From NCBI GenBank assembly GCA_034770075.1, contig CM068380.1, positions 26,474,005-26,538,004 of the forward strand: a stretch of DNA of 64,000 nt, written 5' to 3'. A program made the translations under genes and the position numbers. The notes under the pieces are model-generated. The model worked only from the letters and a program-made list of their open reading frames with translations, ran no database searches and was not told the origin of the DNA. Every line of letters starts with the position of its first letter. Position 1 is the stretch's first letter. This document shows, one piece after another, positions 1 to 12,300 of this stretch. This DNA comes from Aralia elata (taxonomy: Eukaryota; Streptophyta; Magnoliopsida; Apiales; Araliaceae).

Positions 1-1115
1 GAGTTGAAGTTCAAATATGGAAATTGATGTCGAACTGAAAAAGAAAACTGAGGAAGACTTGGATTTGGAAATTAAAATCTAATTTGATAAGGAAGCTGCT
101 TAAAGTTGGATTTCAGAGATTGAGAAGGATTTAGAATCTTATCATACTTGCAAAGTGAAGACTTCCGAAGCAAAATTGGATTAGAATTCTTCAGGGCTTT
201 AGAGATTTATCTATAAATACTTTCACTAGTAATTGTTAGAGATCATCAGATTATAATGAGAGTTTTTATCATATTCAGAGAGTTCATAGAAGCATGTCAG
301 GCTAATTTTCTTTTATTTAGTTGAAGGGGACGTGGATCCTTAGTAACAGTTTATGGTTTGATTAAATATACAGTATTTATTCCTTCTTATATGAAACTTA
401 TTCTGATAATCTATTTTAATTGTTAAATATTATTTGATTAACTGATTTGGTTTCTGCAGGATTAAATTGGTTAGTTGATAATATATGCAGATTCAGGAAT
501 AATATTACGTAATCGATATTATTTCAAATCACAAGTAGCAGTTAGTGATACTAATTGTGGTTAAGCTTTTTGGTTATTGTTATGGTTATTATGAGACAAG
601 TTAAACAAATCGAGCTTATGTGTTTGTTGCTTGGAATAATCTAATTCCTTAGTTCTTAATGTTGCTGTCATATTAAATCTAAAGAGCTTGTTTTAGGTTA
701 TATGATAGTTAGAATCTTGTGAAGAGCTTATTTCATTAAGTGACAATCTAAGTGAAATTTCGCGTAACAGAGCTTGTTGTTATCTAGGACTATTAGTTTC
801 ATTGAAGGGTAAATATTGTTGTACTTAATTGATCTATCGCTGTGAGGAGGTGAAACTGAACTGAAAAACTGAAGTTTTAATCCACTGGTTAATTTTATTA
901 TTTTAAATCTGTTTTTGTTAATTAATTAAACAAATTGAAAACCTCCAACCTTTTATTTATTGTTAAAACTATTAGAAACATTATGATAAATTAAAAATCA
1001 ACATTGTTCTTTGTCGGATCGACCCTTGCTTCTACTATACTGTGTTTAGTTCAAAGTTCGTAGAGTTAAGTAAGGTTGTTATTTTTGGTAGCAATAACGA
1101 CAGCTCCCAAGTTCA
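1..1115 (+). repeat. Right-hand part of a Ty3/gypsy LTR, family B, cut by the window edge
   Basis: This non-coding stretch is homologous, in opposite orientation, to the right ~60% of the LTR at 14712-16326. Shared landmarks include the segment near 540-660, the 'ggatcgaccct' block near 1017 typical of plant Athila/Tat-type LTR 3' ends, and a CGTAGAGT at 1059-1066. The apparent LTR end is ...AAGTTCA at about 1115. It is probably inserted in the 3' UTR of element A, but its left half and TSD lie outside the window. Confidence 0.7.
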
Positions 1116-1320
1116 TATCCATTTGTTTAGCTAGTTGTGTCTTAAAAAAAATTGGTTAAATACTTACGGGAGATATCTTTGAAACTCTAGGAAACTTATT
1201 TGAGCATCAATTAAAGCGAAATTTAGGCATTAACATAAGTTTGGGGGAAATCTTGGTTTATTTAAAAATTTTAAATAATTTTGAACCTTCCTGAGTGAAA
1301 TAATAAACTATGTGGTGAGT

Positions 1321-1424
1321 TGAGATGAAGCGTAAAACGCATTCACTTATAAACAAATGCAAGGAGATGGAGCATAAAACACACTCGTTCAATGGGAAGT
1401 GAGACGGAGCATAAAATGCACTCA
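1321..1424 (+). other. Three copies of the 17-nt-core hairpin (HP1) of element A
   Basis: Copies lie at 1321-1345, 1364-1386 and 1400-1424. Each has a short outer stem (TGAG/TTCA with a G-T wobble, GAG/CTC, TGAG/CTCA) around exactly 17 nt of the type ATGGAGCRTAAAAYGCA. The core can itself pair: GCGT with ACGC in copy 1 and GCAT with ATGC in copy 3, a compensatory change. The same element occurs in elements B, D and E. Function is unknown; an RNA structure in the 3' UTR is the simplest reading. Confidence 0.65.
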
Positions 1425-1853
1425 ATAAAAAGAAAAAAATATACAAAAAGAAAAAAAAATATTTTTGAAATACTTGGAAAGGGTTCATGTGTGCTTAAAT
1501 GTTTTAAATATCCTTTTGATTATCTAAATTTATGTTTTGTCTTCATTAGCGGAGATTGATATGAAGAGTAAGCTTTTAGAGTTGATATGAAAATCTTTTA
1601 TGAGTGTTTGATTATATGAGCTTATGTAAGTCATAACTAGTTTGAATATTTGGATGCACACACGCACGTAAAGGATCATGAGTAGATATGGAACTGATGA
1701 ATAGGTTGAAATTCTAGGCTTTGCATGTTCTTGAAAAATTTGCTTGAGTTGTTGTTTCAAGGAAATTTTGAAGTTATTTTTCAAATTCATATTGAATTGT
1801 TACTCAAGGTAGTTTCTATTTAGAATTAGTTATTTTGGTTTTGTTCTTAGTGT

Positions 1854-1893
1854 TTTGTTTCAGGACAAACAAAGATTTAAGTTTGGGGGTATT
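1854..1893 (+). promoter_or_regulatory. Element A: AGGA-loop hairpin (HP2) and polypurine tract
   Basis: Arms TTTGTTT (1854-1860) and AAACAAA (1867-1873) flank a C-AGGA-C loop, followed after 5 nt by the polypurine tract AAGTTTGGGGGTATT (1879-1893) and the LTR start at 1894. The PPT is the known primer site for plus-strand DNA synthesis in LTR elements. The hairpin assignment is mine, based on comparison with elements B, D, E, the LARD and the Tekay element. Confidence 0.75.
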
Positions 1894-2471
1894 TGATGAG
1901 TGGTGTTTAAACCAATAAATTGAATACTTTTGACTTGATGATTTGTGAGTGGTCGAGTATTTGTTATTCCTTTTATGTGTTTTTATGTAGAAAATAATGT
2001 TGGAAGCTATTGGGTTGCATTTTAGTTAAATTGGAGCTATATGGATGCATTTTTAGTCAAATTAGAGTATATTGCATTTTTCAGCATTTCGACAATTTGA
2101 TCTCTGAAGATTCAATGGTGTTTTGAATGATGTTAGAGTTTTAGAAGGAGAAAGTGGTCTTCTTGAAGTTTGTAGAGGATTTCTCAAGCTTTCCAGAACG
2201 GTGTGGTTTGCAAAAATCCGAGTTCGTTTGGACCTCTAAACAGTGTGTCAAAGTGAGCTGATCCGAACCTTGCTTGGATTGGATTCCTTTTTGGACCACT
2301 ACACTTCAAATGGGCATAAATTGAGTTTAAGAACTCCAAATGAGGTGATTAAAAAGCCTAAATTCATCTATATTTCAAGGGCTACAACTTTCATGAAGAT
2401 ACCAAGTCAAGATTCAGTCATTATCAAATAGAAAAATAGCTCACAATTTCCAGCATGAAAGTAGATTTTCC
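1894..2471 (+). repeat. Element A 3' LTR, left part
   Basis: The LTR starts TGATGAGTGG directly after a PPT, as in element E (TGATGAGTGG at 55853 on the minus strand). It is interrupted at 2471 by the LARD-like insertion and resumes at 13366. The 5-bp tttcc at 2467-2471 is duplicated at 13361-13365. Confidence 0.85.
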
Positions 2472-3582
2472 TGTGACAACCCGGATTTTCGAGAATAATC
2501 ATAATAAGAATTTAATATAGAATAATTCTTATTATGAGTCGCGTTTGAATATATATGTGTTATATATATTTATGTGATTAAATTGATGAGCTTAATATGT
2601 ATATATATAAATGTGAAATATATACATAGATTCGGAATGAATGAATTAATAGTTAATTATTATAACGATCGCGAGTCATGGGTAGCTTGATAATTCGAGC
2701 TTATGAATATTATTGAATAAAATAGACTTTTATTGATAATATTATGTGGTAAGTATTTAAAGGTTATATTATAACCTAGATTATGTGTAGATGATGATTA
2801 GTAGGTATCAAAGTTTTCGTATTAGCTAATTTGGCGGATTCGAGAAATATCGCTAGAGTACTATTTATTGGATTAAATAAATAGTTAAAGGATAATATTA
2901 TTGGACGAGTTATTTATTGTAAAGACGCTAACCCAAAATATGGGTGAGATATATATACGTTGATGTATATGATTATGGGGAGTTAATCGAAAAGAGTAGC
3001 GATCGCGAATCGTGAATACCCTTGTAATTTGGGTTTATTAATAGTATTAACGGATTAAATATTATTTTTGTGTGACGTGTTTAAAGGCTATTTATAACCT
3101 GATGATGTCAATGTATGAAGTTTTATGCGTTATTGAATCGTAGGAGTGAATAATTGATTTTTGCGAAAGATCGCAAAATTACTATTCACGGGGCACGTTT
3201 CCCGAGGCACTATTCACGCCATAAAAATTTTTGTGTCTTTTTCGATGTTGAATAATTTCATAAATACGTGTATGCGTACGAATAATTTTTCCAAGTGTCA
3301 GAAATTTTATTTGAGCTGATACGTGATTTTATCCGTATCCGAAATGTATTATATGGGTGTTCCGAATAATTGGACAAATCCCGTAATAATTATTTTTTAT
3401 GTATCCCAATATTTATGGTAATGCCCATTTTAATTTTGGGTAGAGTTATTTACCAGTTTTGGTACATAAGTGGGAGTTTTCGGATATATTTTTGGTGTTT
3501 TCAGGTATTTATTTTGGCTTGTTACTCCAAGTGGGAACCACCCAACCACATTAGACCAATCAAATGAGAGCAAGGAGGGAGT

Positions 3583-3963
3583 TTGCTGGCAAGCTTAGAA
3601 AATTTGGCCAACCTTGAGCACCAAACCCACTTCTCCCTAATTCACTCCTCCACTCTCCCATTCCATTCAAACTATTCCATCTCTCTCTCTTGCACCCCAT
3701 TCAAACCATCTCACCAACTGATAGAGAGAGAGAGAGGGAGAGAGAGCTGCAACGAGGAAGAAGAAAGAAGGAAAGGCCGCCGGAAAAGTCGCCGGAAAAA
3801 GGAAGAGTCGCCGGAAAACGAAAGGAGGAAGAAGAAGGCACGGGTGGAGGAAATCCAAGCAAGAAGAACCCCAAAACAAAGCCTAACCGAGTTTCTTAAT
3901 CATCTAGGAAGGATTTATAGAGGTAAACACCAATCAAATCCTTTCCATTCGATTTCTTATTGA
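3583..3963 (+). other. Possible transcribed leader in the LARD LTR with a weak 126-codon frame
   Basis: A C/T-rich then purine-rich stretch, (GA)n plus repeated CGCCGGAAAA units, is preceded by CTCTCC-type sequence of the sort seen around plant transcription starts. It is followed by AGAGGTAAAC (3919-3928), which resembles a splice donor. The open frame is also 126 codons long in the 3' LTR copy (10429-10809), but the basic part between reads in a different frame there, so conservation as protein is doubtful. I take it as possible R/U5 leader rather than a gene. Confidence 0.3.
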
Positions 3964-4588
3964 GTTTTTCAAGTTTTTCTTAGTTTTGAGCTCTTAAGCT
4001 TGTGGGTCGGATTTGTGGCGATTCTTGGTGTTTTTGTATGTGGTGATTGTTTGTAAATGTTGTTAAGAGGTTATATAAGCCATTAATAACATCAAAGTGG
4101 AACAAAAACGCAAGAAATCTGTACCTATGCTTAAGGAGGATGAAGAACATGAAGAACAATGAACTTTGGACATGAACTTGGACATTTGGACGATTTAGAG
4201 GACTTTGTAGCTATGATTTGTGTTTGTTTAATTCGTTTGTTGTTATGATATTGTACTTCCATGGGTTATGAGTTTTAACCCAGTTGGAATGGAGTAAAAA
4301 GGGATTAAAACGAAGTTTTGGTGATGATTTTGGTGAAGAACACCAAGACACGAAGAACACGAAAATATAAACATGAGTTTGATACTTTGGCCTAAGATTT
4401 GGCCATGTTAATGTTAATGGATAGCTCTGAATTTTTTGATATGTGGTAGCCCTATGTCTTAGGAGTCCATAGAGTCCGGAACGGACCAATTTGAAACGTG
4501 TATTGAGGAGTTATGGTGATTGGAAGCAAGATAGGTCTAGAACACCAAAACAGAGCATTCCGGGAAGCAAAACGCGTTGGGGACTCAG

Positions 4589-4702
4589 GCCTAGCGCCAA
4601 CGGCGCTTGGCTGGGCGCTGTAGGCGCTGGCCACGGGGCCAGCTACTGCATAGGAGCGCTGTAGGCGCTGGCCATAGGCCATTGTGAGCGCCAACGGCGC
4701 TG
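4589..4702 (+). repeat. GC-rich inverted-repeat words in the LARD LTR
   Basis: In an AT-rich LTR this 110-bp island has AGCGCC-AAC-GGCGCT twice (near 4591 and 4690) and GCGCTGTAGGCGCTGGCC twice. Each word can fold on itself. The same island is in the 3' LTR near 11436-11549. Comparable GC-rich self-complementary clusters occur in unrelated elements of the window (D, E, F, Tekay, H). Confidence 0.75.
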
Positions 4703-6515
4703 GTAAGGAAACTGTGCAAAACCACTCCGACGTCCTTTAGTAAAATGGGCATAACTTTCTCATACGAACTCGGATTGAGATGATTCAAGATGATTCGGAA
4801 AGAGAACGAGTAGACCTACAACTTTCGTTCTTTGAGTTTTTCAATTTGAGGTCGGGATCAATTCCGAAATTGACCATTTGTGTGACTGATGTGTTTTTGG
4901 AGGCAATCGGAGAGTGTCGGGCATGCGCGTAAGCACGCGTAATGCTCCCGACAATGTTAAATGATGTTCTAAGTTTTATAACATGAATGTTATGATTTAT
5001 AATGATACTTAACATTAACCAATGAGTATTAGATAAATTGAATGGGCATGTTAGGCGTACGCAAATGCATGTCGCCTAGGCGTTCGAATAATCAAGTTTA
5101 GCGTATAGATGTGCAAGCGTCGTAACATCGTAAATAGTGTGTATAATCTTGTTTAATATTTTGTTTCTAATACTAATGAAACATGATAGTGTGTTATAAA
5201 CCAATGCATGAGCATGCTAAGCACATGCAAAGGAGGCGAATTAGGTGTGTGACGTGTAAACGTCGAAACGCCGTGTAAAGTGTTAATGAACTTGAATAAT
5301 GTCTCGATTCAAATGAAAAGAACATTATAAGATACGGGATGGGGTTAATGTAACCAATAAGTATTGATGGTGATAAGGGTCGTAACGTTTTCAAACGACG
5401 CGACGCCGAGTAACGTTTTAGAGTTAATCGCGTTATTAATTTATAATGCGCGAACAATATGAGATAAGAGTTGTTATATTGTAAACCATTATATGAAGCC
5501 TTTTTAGTGGCTAATTGGTATTTTATTGTTAAATAAATTGTGTAGGATATTTGAAGGACGAACCATCATAATTTGGCAAGGAACGCTTAAAGGCAAGTTC
5601 TTTCAGTAACTTATTGACTTGTTTAAATGTATTGATGTACATGACTTGATTACTAAATCTTTCACTATTATGTGGATTATATGCGAATATGATTAAAGTG
5701 TGCACAATGTGCAATTATGTGACTATATTGTTCTATGTGGAACTTGAATTATTGTAAATGTACAATGTGAGATGCATGAGGTATGCTATGAGATGCATGA
5801 TGCATACATATAGATGAATTGCATAAGATTTATAATGCATGAGTAAGATGCATAGTATGAGAATCATGATGCATGGATAAATGCAAACTTATGTGTTACG
5901 TGAAGCATGAAATGTGAAAACTGTTAGTTCTTGCTGAGCCGTCGTGCTCATTCTTGCAAAAATAAAACTTTTGTAGATTTACGATGCAATGCAATTATCT
6001 TGATATCGTGATGATAAGGATTAGAGGCGCATGGAAACAGGAAGGTTTCTAAATGTCCCTTTACTGTAATTATTTAGCTATGATGACGGTATATGATGTA
6101 CGTGAATTTGACTATGTAAACCCTGAGTTAGAAATGAAGGTTATCCATTATAGTATTTATGATGTGATTATGTTAGTTACTTGTTATAGTAAACTACAAG
6201 GATGTCGATGTTGTATAAAGGACATTTTTATAACGAATGTATTGGTTATTGAATAACCTTGCGAATATTCAGGGATTGGATAAAGTCAGAATCTGAACCT
6301 TGCGTTCACACATGAGATATTGTAAAGGATCATGGTATTTATTCAACCTTGGTCATAAGTGTTTTATTTAAGGTCTTCGTGCCTGGGATTAGATGAGGAT
6401 ATGTTGTTATATTATTGTAATTACATACATGTAGTAAGCCCATGTGGTATGGGTAGTACCGTGACGCGCGGGAACCGGGTTCAAGGTAAGACCCGAGTTT
6501 CGGGGGCGTTACAGT

Positions 6516-6527
6516 TGGTATCAGAGC
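6516..6527 (+). other. LARD primer-binding site (initiator Met tRNA type)
   Basis: TGGTATCAGAGC starts 2 nt after the 5' LTR end at 6513. It is complementary to the 3' end of plant initiator methionine tRNA, the usual primer for minus-strand synthesis in these families. Confidence 0.9.
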
Positions 6528-7104
6528 TGATAGGTTATAAACCTTGGGGTAAGAGTACCTTAGGCTATAACTGTAGTGAAGGAAGATGATAATGATGAAG
6601 ATAGATAAAACTCAAATAGAGTTTAATTGATAGTAAATGAATTTAGAAAATTCATAGTAAGAGTTGAGATATATATAAGACGATTCAAAGAAGAATCTCG
6701 ATGCGTTATAAAAGATGAGAATTGGGAGTTACCTGACTCCAGTGATATAGATGATAAGTATTGATCAATAGACGAGGTCTATAAGGCGTAAAGGCATAAA
6801 ATCATATATTATGATTAAAGAGAAGAGTAGAGAAGGTCGTAGGATGAAATGATCGTAGGATAAGGAAGATCGTAATGTAAAACGATTGTAGAGTAAGATC
6901 ACGATGTGATTGGATTAAGTCATAGAATGACAGATGATCAATTGAATGAATGAAAATTTTAGCTGAATGCTATAGACAGATGGTACTATGAGGTAGTACG
7001 AGTAAAACTCGGAAAGAGTTATGGGTGATGAAACACGAATTAAATTCTTGTTAAGCAACGAGTAAGCTAGGATTGGGGGTGATTTCAATTGAGGACTCAT
7101 GTTA

Positions 7105-7345
7105 GTGGCTGAGTTGTACAATTCCTTGTATGGGCGGGGGATTCGTGCTTGGTTTGAGAACCACTTAGCTTCCTATATCGGTATAGTGGTTGAGTTGAAC
7201 AATTCCTTGTATGGGCGGGGAATTTGTGCTTGGTGTAACAACCCCTTAGCCTCCTATATTGATTAGTGGCCGAGTTGATCGAGTCCTTGTATGGGCAGGG
7301 GATTGTGATAGGTTCGACAATCACTTAGCTTCCTATATTGATAAT
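7105..7345 (+). repeat. Tandem repeat, three units of about 80 bp
   Basis: Units start at 7105, 7186 and 7266, each beginning GTGGYNGAGTTG and containing CCTTGTATGGGC and CTTAGCYTCCTATAT. They are diverged by roughly 10-25% by eye. No product is implied. Confidence 0.85.
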
Positions 7346-8359
7346 CGTTGGAACCTAGTATCGCGCTATCGCTATACGTATGACGAGAAGGTGATTCTTT
7401 TCTCATATTTATATTTGATAGTTAGAGAATATTAAGATTAGGTGCGAGTTCTTTAAACTCACACGTATGGTAAGTTCTTGACTCATAATCATATGGTCTA
7501 ATGGAACCCCTCAGCGAATGGACGATTTTGGTCTGACTAGGATAAGTTTCTAAACCCATATGATTGTGGTAAGTTCCTGAACTCATATTGTGTGGTAAGT
7601 TTGATGAACTATTGGGGTATCGAAAGGTTGTGGATTTTAGAACTGTGAATTCTCAAAATGATGAGCATTGATGGAGTTAGAAATAGATAGAATTATTAAA
7701 TAGTGGAGAAATGGGAGAAATTGAAGTTGATGAGGAGACATGGATAATTCCAAATCTTCTAAGCTATGCTAGACTTCGAAATTTATTGACTTCGTGCTGA
7801 CATTTGCACTTTTGCTCTTCGAAAAAATGTATGGGGCCAGATTTCTGGACCAGGGATTTTAAATGTACTATTATTCATATGTCTATGCAAATTGTTTCGG
7901 CTAGACAGAGTTGATTTGAAAATATCAAAATGTATTTTTAAATTGTCATCAATGCATCATGAGACCTGATGTAGAAATGACAGATGATGGAGTCATCAAT
8001 GCAGATTAACCTAGTGTTGGATGTGATCATAGGATCGTCAGCCCACTATGGTATGATGTAGTATGACAAAGTCACAAATGACGGAATCCTAACACACTGT
8101 TGCAACAGTGCAGTATTATGATGTCATAAAATGATTTTTGTTTTCTCTAAGGTATAAAAAAAAAATTGCATGCCAATTGAGTTGGCTATAATGATTCGAT
8201 TGATGTCCGAATTATTGATGTAAGTTTAAGCTATTTGATTCGGCTAGACGAATGTTGCAATGTGTTTATGAAATTCAAGCATTATTTGAGAATTTATGCC
8301 AAACCAAATTGTTTTGGTGCGGATTCTTGAGCTGGGGGAAATACCCGGAATAGGGGAAT

Positions 8360-8564
8360 ATAAGTGTCGGTTGTCTGGCACGGTCAGGATTTAATGTTAT
8401 GCATACACATGGTGTACGAGAGGTCGATCCCCTCAAGTACAACTGGCGGAAAGCAACCCTTAATATGGATGCTATAAGTGTCGGGTATCCGATGCAGTCA
8501 GAGTTAAATGTTATGCATATACATGGGGTATGAGAGGCTGATCCCCTCGAGTACTACTGACGGA
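8360..8564 (+). repeat. Direct repeat, two 91-bp units
   Basis: Units 8360-8450 and 8474-8564 both start ATAAGTGTCGG and end with CTGRCGGA. They share AATGTTATGCATA and GATCCCCTC blocks and are separated by 23 bp. Confidence 0.85.
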
Positions 8565-8597
8565 CTAATTCCTTGACTATGTTCATGGTCTTTATGA

Positions 8598-8771
8598 GGT
8601 AGATTACCTTTTCTTAATTGAAATCGGTAGGGGTAGTAATACCCGTAAACCTCAATGTTCATGTTCTTTATGGCCCCCAACAGGGGTAGATTACCTTTTT
8701 CATAATTGAAATCGGTAGGGGTAGTAATACCCGTAAACCTCTATGGTCATGGTTTTTATGACCCCTCAGCA
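8598..8771 (+). repeat. Tandem repeat, two units of 87 bp
   Basis: Units start at 8598 and 8685 with GGTAGATTACC and contain GAAATCGGTAGGGG and TAATACCCGTAAACCTC. It is the third small duplication in the LARD internal region. Confidence 0.8.
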
Positions 8772-9012
8772 TAATATGAAAAGTTTTTAAGGAACATTTT
8801 ATTTCTTATTTGTTCAAGTTACTTCACAATTATTAAACAATTGTTGAAGGTTCCTATTATTTGGGAAACTGATTTTGGGAAGAGTGATTATCCCAAGGAG
8901 AAGTAGTCGTAGAATGCGACAATTTTACGTGAATCCTTGAAAGAGGACAGTGTAAAGGTTAGATTGAAAACCTAGTTTTGATGGGTAGAATAAGCAAAGA
9001 TGAATGCATTGA

Positions 9013-9060
9013 AATTTCGAGGACGAAATTCTTAGAAGAAGGGGTGAATGTAATATCCCG
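9013..9060 (+). other. Relict internal hairpin-PPT-LTR-start module in the LARD
   Basis: AATTTCG-AGGA-CGAAATT (9013-9030) is a perfect 7-bp hairpin. It is followed by a purine tract (9034-9048) and TGTAATATCCCG (9049-9060), which looks like an LTR start. The true 3' LTR begins 266 bp further on with its own hairpin and PPT, so this is a duplicated or superseded module. The hairpin sequence matches the well-known 3' end of Tekay/Del elements. Confidence 0.65.
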
Positions 9061-9278
9061 AATATTTATGAGTTAGCAAATCATGATATTATATTATTAT
9101 GATGATTGTGGCATACAATGATCCTTAGAAAAGGAAATTGATGGGTTAAACAGAGGATAATACTTAGAGATTAAATAGGTAATATGAAACCTATGTTATA
9201 GTAATACGTTAAAATTTATTCAACGATAAAATTTCGGAAGAAATTAGACGAAAACCGAGTAAGAGGTTTGATATTTGT

Positions 9279-9314
9279 GATTCCGAGGACGGAATCCTTA
9301 TAAGGAGGGAAGGA
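9279..9314 (+). promoter_or_regulatory. LARD AGGA-loop hairpin (HP2) and functional polypurine tract
   Basis: GATTCCG-AGGA-CGGAATC (9279-9296) is a perfect 7-bp stem with an AGGA loop. Six nucleotides later comes the purine tract AAGGAGGGAAGGA (9302-9314), directly abutting the 3' LTR at 9315. Confidence 0.82.
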
Positions 9315-12300
9315 TGTGACAACCCGGATTTTCGAGAATAATCATAATAAGAATTTAATATAGAATAATTCTTATTATGAGTCGCGTTTGAATATATATG
9401 TGTTATATATATTTATGTGATTAAATTGATGAGCTTAATATGTATATATATAAATGTGAAATATATACATAGATTCGGAATGAATGAATTAATAGTTAAT
9501 TATTATAACGATCGCGAGTCATGGGTAGCTTGATAATTCGAGCTTATGAATATTATTGAATAAAATAGACTTTTATTGATAATATTATGTGGTAAGTATT
9601 TAAAGGTTATATTATAACCTAGATTATGTGTAGACGATGATTAGTAGGTATCAAAGTTTCGTATTAGCTAATTTGGCGGATTCGAGAAATATCGCTAGAG
9701 TACTAATTTATTATTGGATTAAATAAATAGTTAAAGGATAATATTATTGGACGAGTTATTTATTGTAAAGACGCTAACCCAAAATATGGGTGAGATAATA
9801 TATACGTTGATGTATATGATTATGGGGAGTTAATCGTGAAGAGCAGCGATCGCGAACCGTGAATACCCTTGTGATTTGGGTTTATTAATATTATTAAATG
9901 GATTAAATATTATTTATGTGACGTGTTTAAAGGTTATTTTATAACCTGGATGATGTCAATGTATGAAGTTTTATGCGTTATTGAATCGTAGGAGTGAATA
10001 ATTGATTTTGCGAAAGATCGCAAAATTACTATTCACGGGGCACGTTTCCCGAGGCACTATTCACGCCATAAAATTTTTGTGTCTTTTTCGATGTTGAATA
10101 ATTTCATAAATACGTGTATGCGTACGAATAATTTTTCCAAGTGTCAGAAATTTTATTTGAGCTGATACGTGATTTTATCCGTATCCGAAATGTATTATAT
10201 GGGTGTTCCGAATAATTGGACAAATCCCGTAATAATTATTTTTTATGTATCCCAATATTTATGGTAATGCCCATTTTAATTTTGGGTAGAGTTATTTACC
10301 AGTTTTGGTACATAAGTGGGAGTTTTCGGATATATTTTTGGTGTTTTCAGGTATTTATTTTGGCTTGTTACTCCAAGTGGGAACCACCCAACCACATTAG
10401 ACCAATCAAATGAGAGCAAGGAGGGAGTTTGCTGGCAAGCTTAGAAAATTTGGCCAACCTTGAGCACCAAACCCACTTCTCCCTAATTCACTCCTCCACT
10501 CTCCCATTCCATTCAAACTATTCCATCTCTCTCTCTTGCACCCCATTCAAACCATCTCACCAACTGATAGAGAGAGAGAGAGGGAGAGAGAGCTGCAAAG
10601 AGGAAGAAGAAAGAAGGAAAGGCCGCCGGAAAAGTCGCCGAAAAAGGAAGAGTCGCCGGAAAACGAAGAGGAGGAAGATGAAGGCACGGGTGGAGGAAAT
10701 CCAAGCAAGAAGAACCCCAAAACAAAGCCTAACCGAGTTTCTTAATCATCTAGGAAGGATTTATAGAGGTAAACACCAATCAAATCCTTTCCATTCGATT
10801 TCTTATTGAGTTTTTCAAGTTTTTCTTAGTTTTGAGCTCTTAAGCTTGTGGGTCAGATTTGTGGCGATTCTTGGTGTTTTTGTATGTGGTGATTGTTTGT
10901 AAATGTTGTTAAGAGGTTATATAAGCCATTAATAACATCAAAGTGGAACAAAAACGCAAGAAATCTGTACCTATGCTTAAGGAGGATGAAGAACATGAAG
11001 AACAATGAACTTTGGACATGAACTTGGACATTTGGACGATTTAGAGGACTTTGTAGCTATGATTTTGTGTTTGTTTAATTCGTTTGTTGTTATGATATTG
11101 TACTTCCATGGGTTATGAGTTTAACCCAGTTGGAATGGAGTAAAAAGGGATTAAAACGAAGTTTTGGTGATGATTTTGGTGAAGAACACCAAGAACACGA
11201 AGAACACGAAAATATAACATGAGTTGATACTTTGGCCTAAGATTTGGCCATGTTAATGTTAATGGATAGCTCTGAATTTTTGATATGTGGTAGCCCTATG
11301 TCTTAGGAGTCCATAGAGTCCGGAACGGACCAATTTGAACGTGTATTGAGGGAGTTATGGTGATTGGAAGCAAGATAGGTCTAGAACACCAAAACAGAGC
11401 AATTTCCGGGAAGCAAAACGCGTTGGGGACTCAGGCCTAGCGCCAACGGCGCTTGGCTGGGCGCTGTAGGCGCTGGCCATGGGGCCAGCTACTGCATAGG
11501 AGCGCTGTAGGCGCTGGCCATAGGCCATTGTGAGCGCCAACGGCGCTGGTAAGGAAACTGTGCAAAACTACTCCGACGTCCTTTAGTAAAATGGGCATAA
11601 CTTTCTCATACGAACTCGGATTGAGATGATTCAAGATGATTTGGAAAGAGAACGAGTAGACCTACAACTTTCGTTCTTTGAGTTTTTCAATTTGAGGTCG
11701 GGATCAATTCCGAAATTGACCATTTGTGTGACTGATGTGTTTTTGGAGGCAATCGGAGAGTGTCGGGCATGCGCGTAAGCACGCGTAATGCTCCGACAAT
11801 GTTAAATGATGTTCTAAGTTTTATAACATGAATGTTATGATTTATAATGTATACTTAACATTAACCAATGAGTATTAGATAAATTGAATGGGCATGTTAG
11901 GCGTACGCAAATGCATGTCGCCTAGGCGTTCGAATAATCAAGTTTAGCGTATAGATGTGCAAGCGTCGTAACATCGTAAATAGTGTGTATAATCTTGTTT
12001 AATATTTTGTTTCTAATACTAATGAAACATGATAGTGTGTTATAAACCAATGCATGAGCATGCTAAGCACATGCAAAGGAGGCGAATTAGGTGTGTGACG
12101 TGTAAACGTCGAAACGCCGTGTAAAGTGTTAATGAACTTGAATAATGTCTCGATTCAAATGAAAAGAACATTATAAGATACGGGATGGGGTTAATGTAAC
12201 CAATAAGTATTGATGATGATAAGGGTCGTAACGTTTTCAAACGACGCGACGCCGAGTAACGATGTAGAGTTAATCGCGTTATTAATTTATAATGCGCGAA

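Larger units (their letters stand above)
1116..1893 (+). other. 3' untranslated internal region of Athila/Tat-type element A
   Basis: No coding sequence is recognisable in these 780 bases; the open frames are short and AT-rich. The region ends in a polypurine tract followed directly by the TGATGAG start of an LTR, so it is the 3' end of an LTR-retrotransposon internal region whose gag-pol lies left of the window. It holds the hairpin cluster at 1321-1424 and the PPT-proximal hairpin at 1854-1873. A second TTTGGGGG block at about 1242 looks like a PPT but has no LTR start after it. Confidence 0.65.
2472..6513 (+). repeat. LARD 5' LTR (4042 bp)
   Basis: TG...CA termini with inner landmarks repeated in the 3' LTR: an AT-rich first kilobase, a (GA)n-rich block near 3720-3745, a GC-rich inverted-repeat cluster at 4589-4702 and a long AT-rich tail. 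It has no convincing gene; open frames up to 126 codons inside it are discussed separately. Such long LTRs are far above the usual 0.3-2 kb range for plant gypsy elements. Confidence 0.92.
6528..9012 (+). other. LARD internal region, non-coding
   Basis: No retroviral domain is detectable on either strand; stops are dense and the longest frames are under 80 codons. The region holds three small tandem-repeat blocks (7105-7345, 8360-8564, 8598-8771) and AT-rich unique sequence. It presumably supplies packaging and priming signals in cis, as inferred for LARDs generally. Confidence 0.7.

Noticed and set aside
3583..3963. 126-codon open frame, also present at 10429-10809, as a gene
   Set aside because: It lies in both LTRs of the LARD because they are copies. 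It is built from CT/GA-rich and CGCCGGAAAA repeats, and its basic middle part is read in different frames in the two copies.
4211..4489. Short minus-strand frames in the LARD LTR (4211-5714 and counterparts at 11355-12560)
   Set aside because: Paired only because the LTRs are copies, several disrupted between copies, no recognisable domain.
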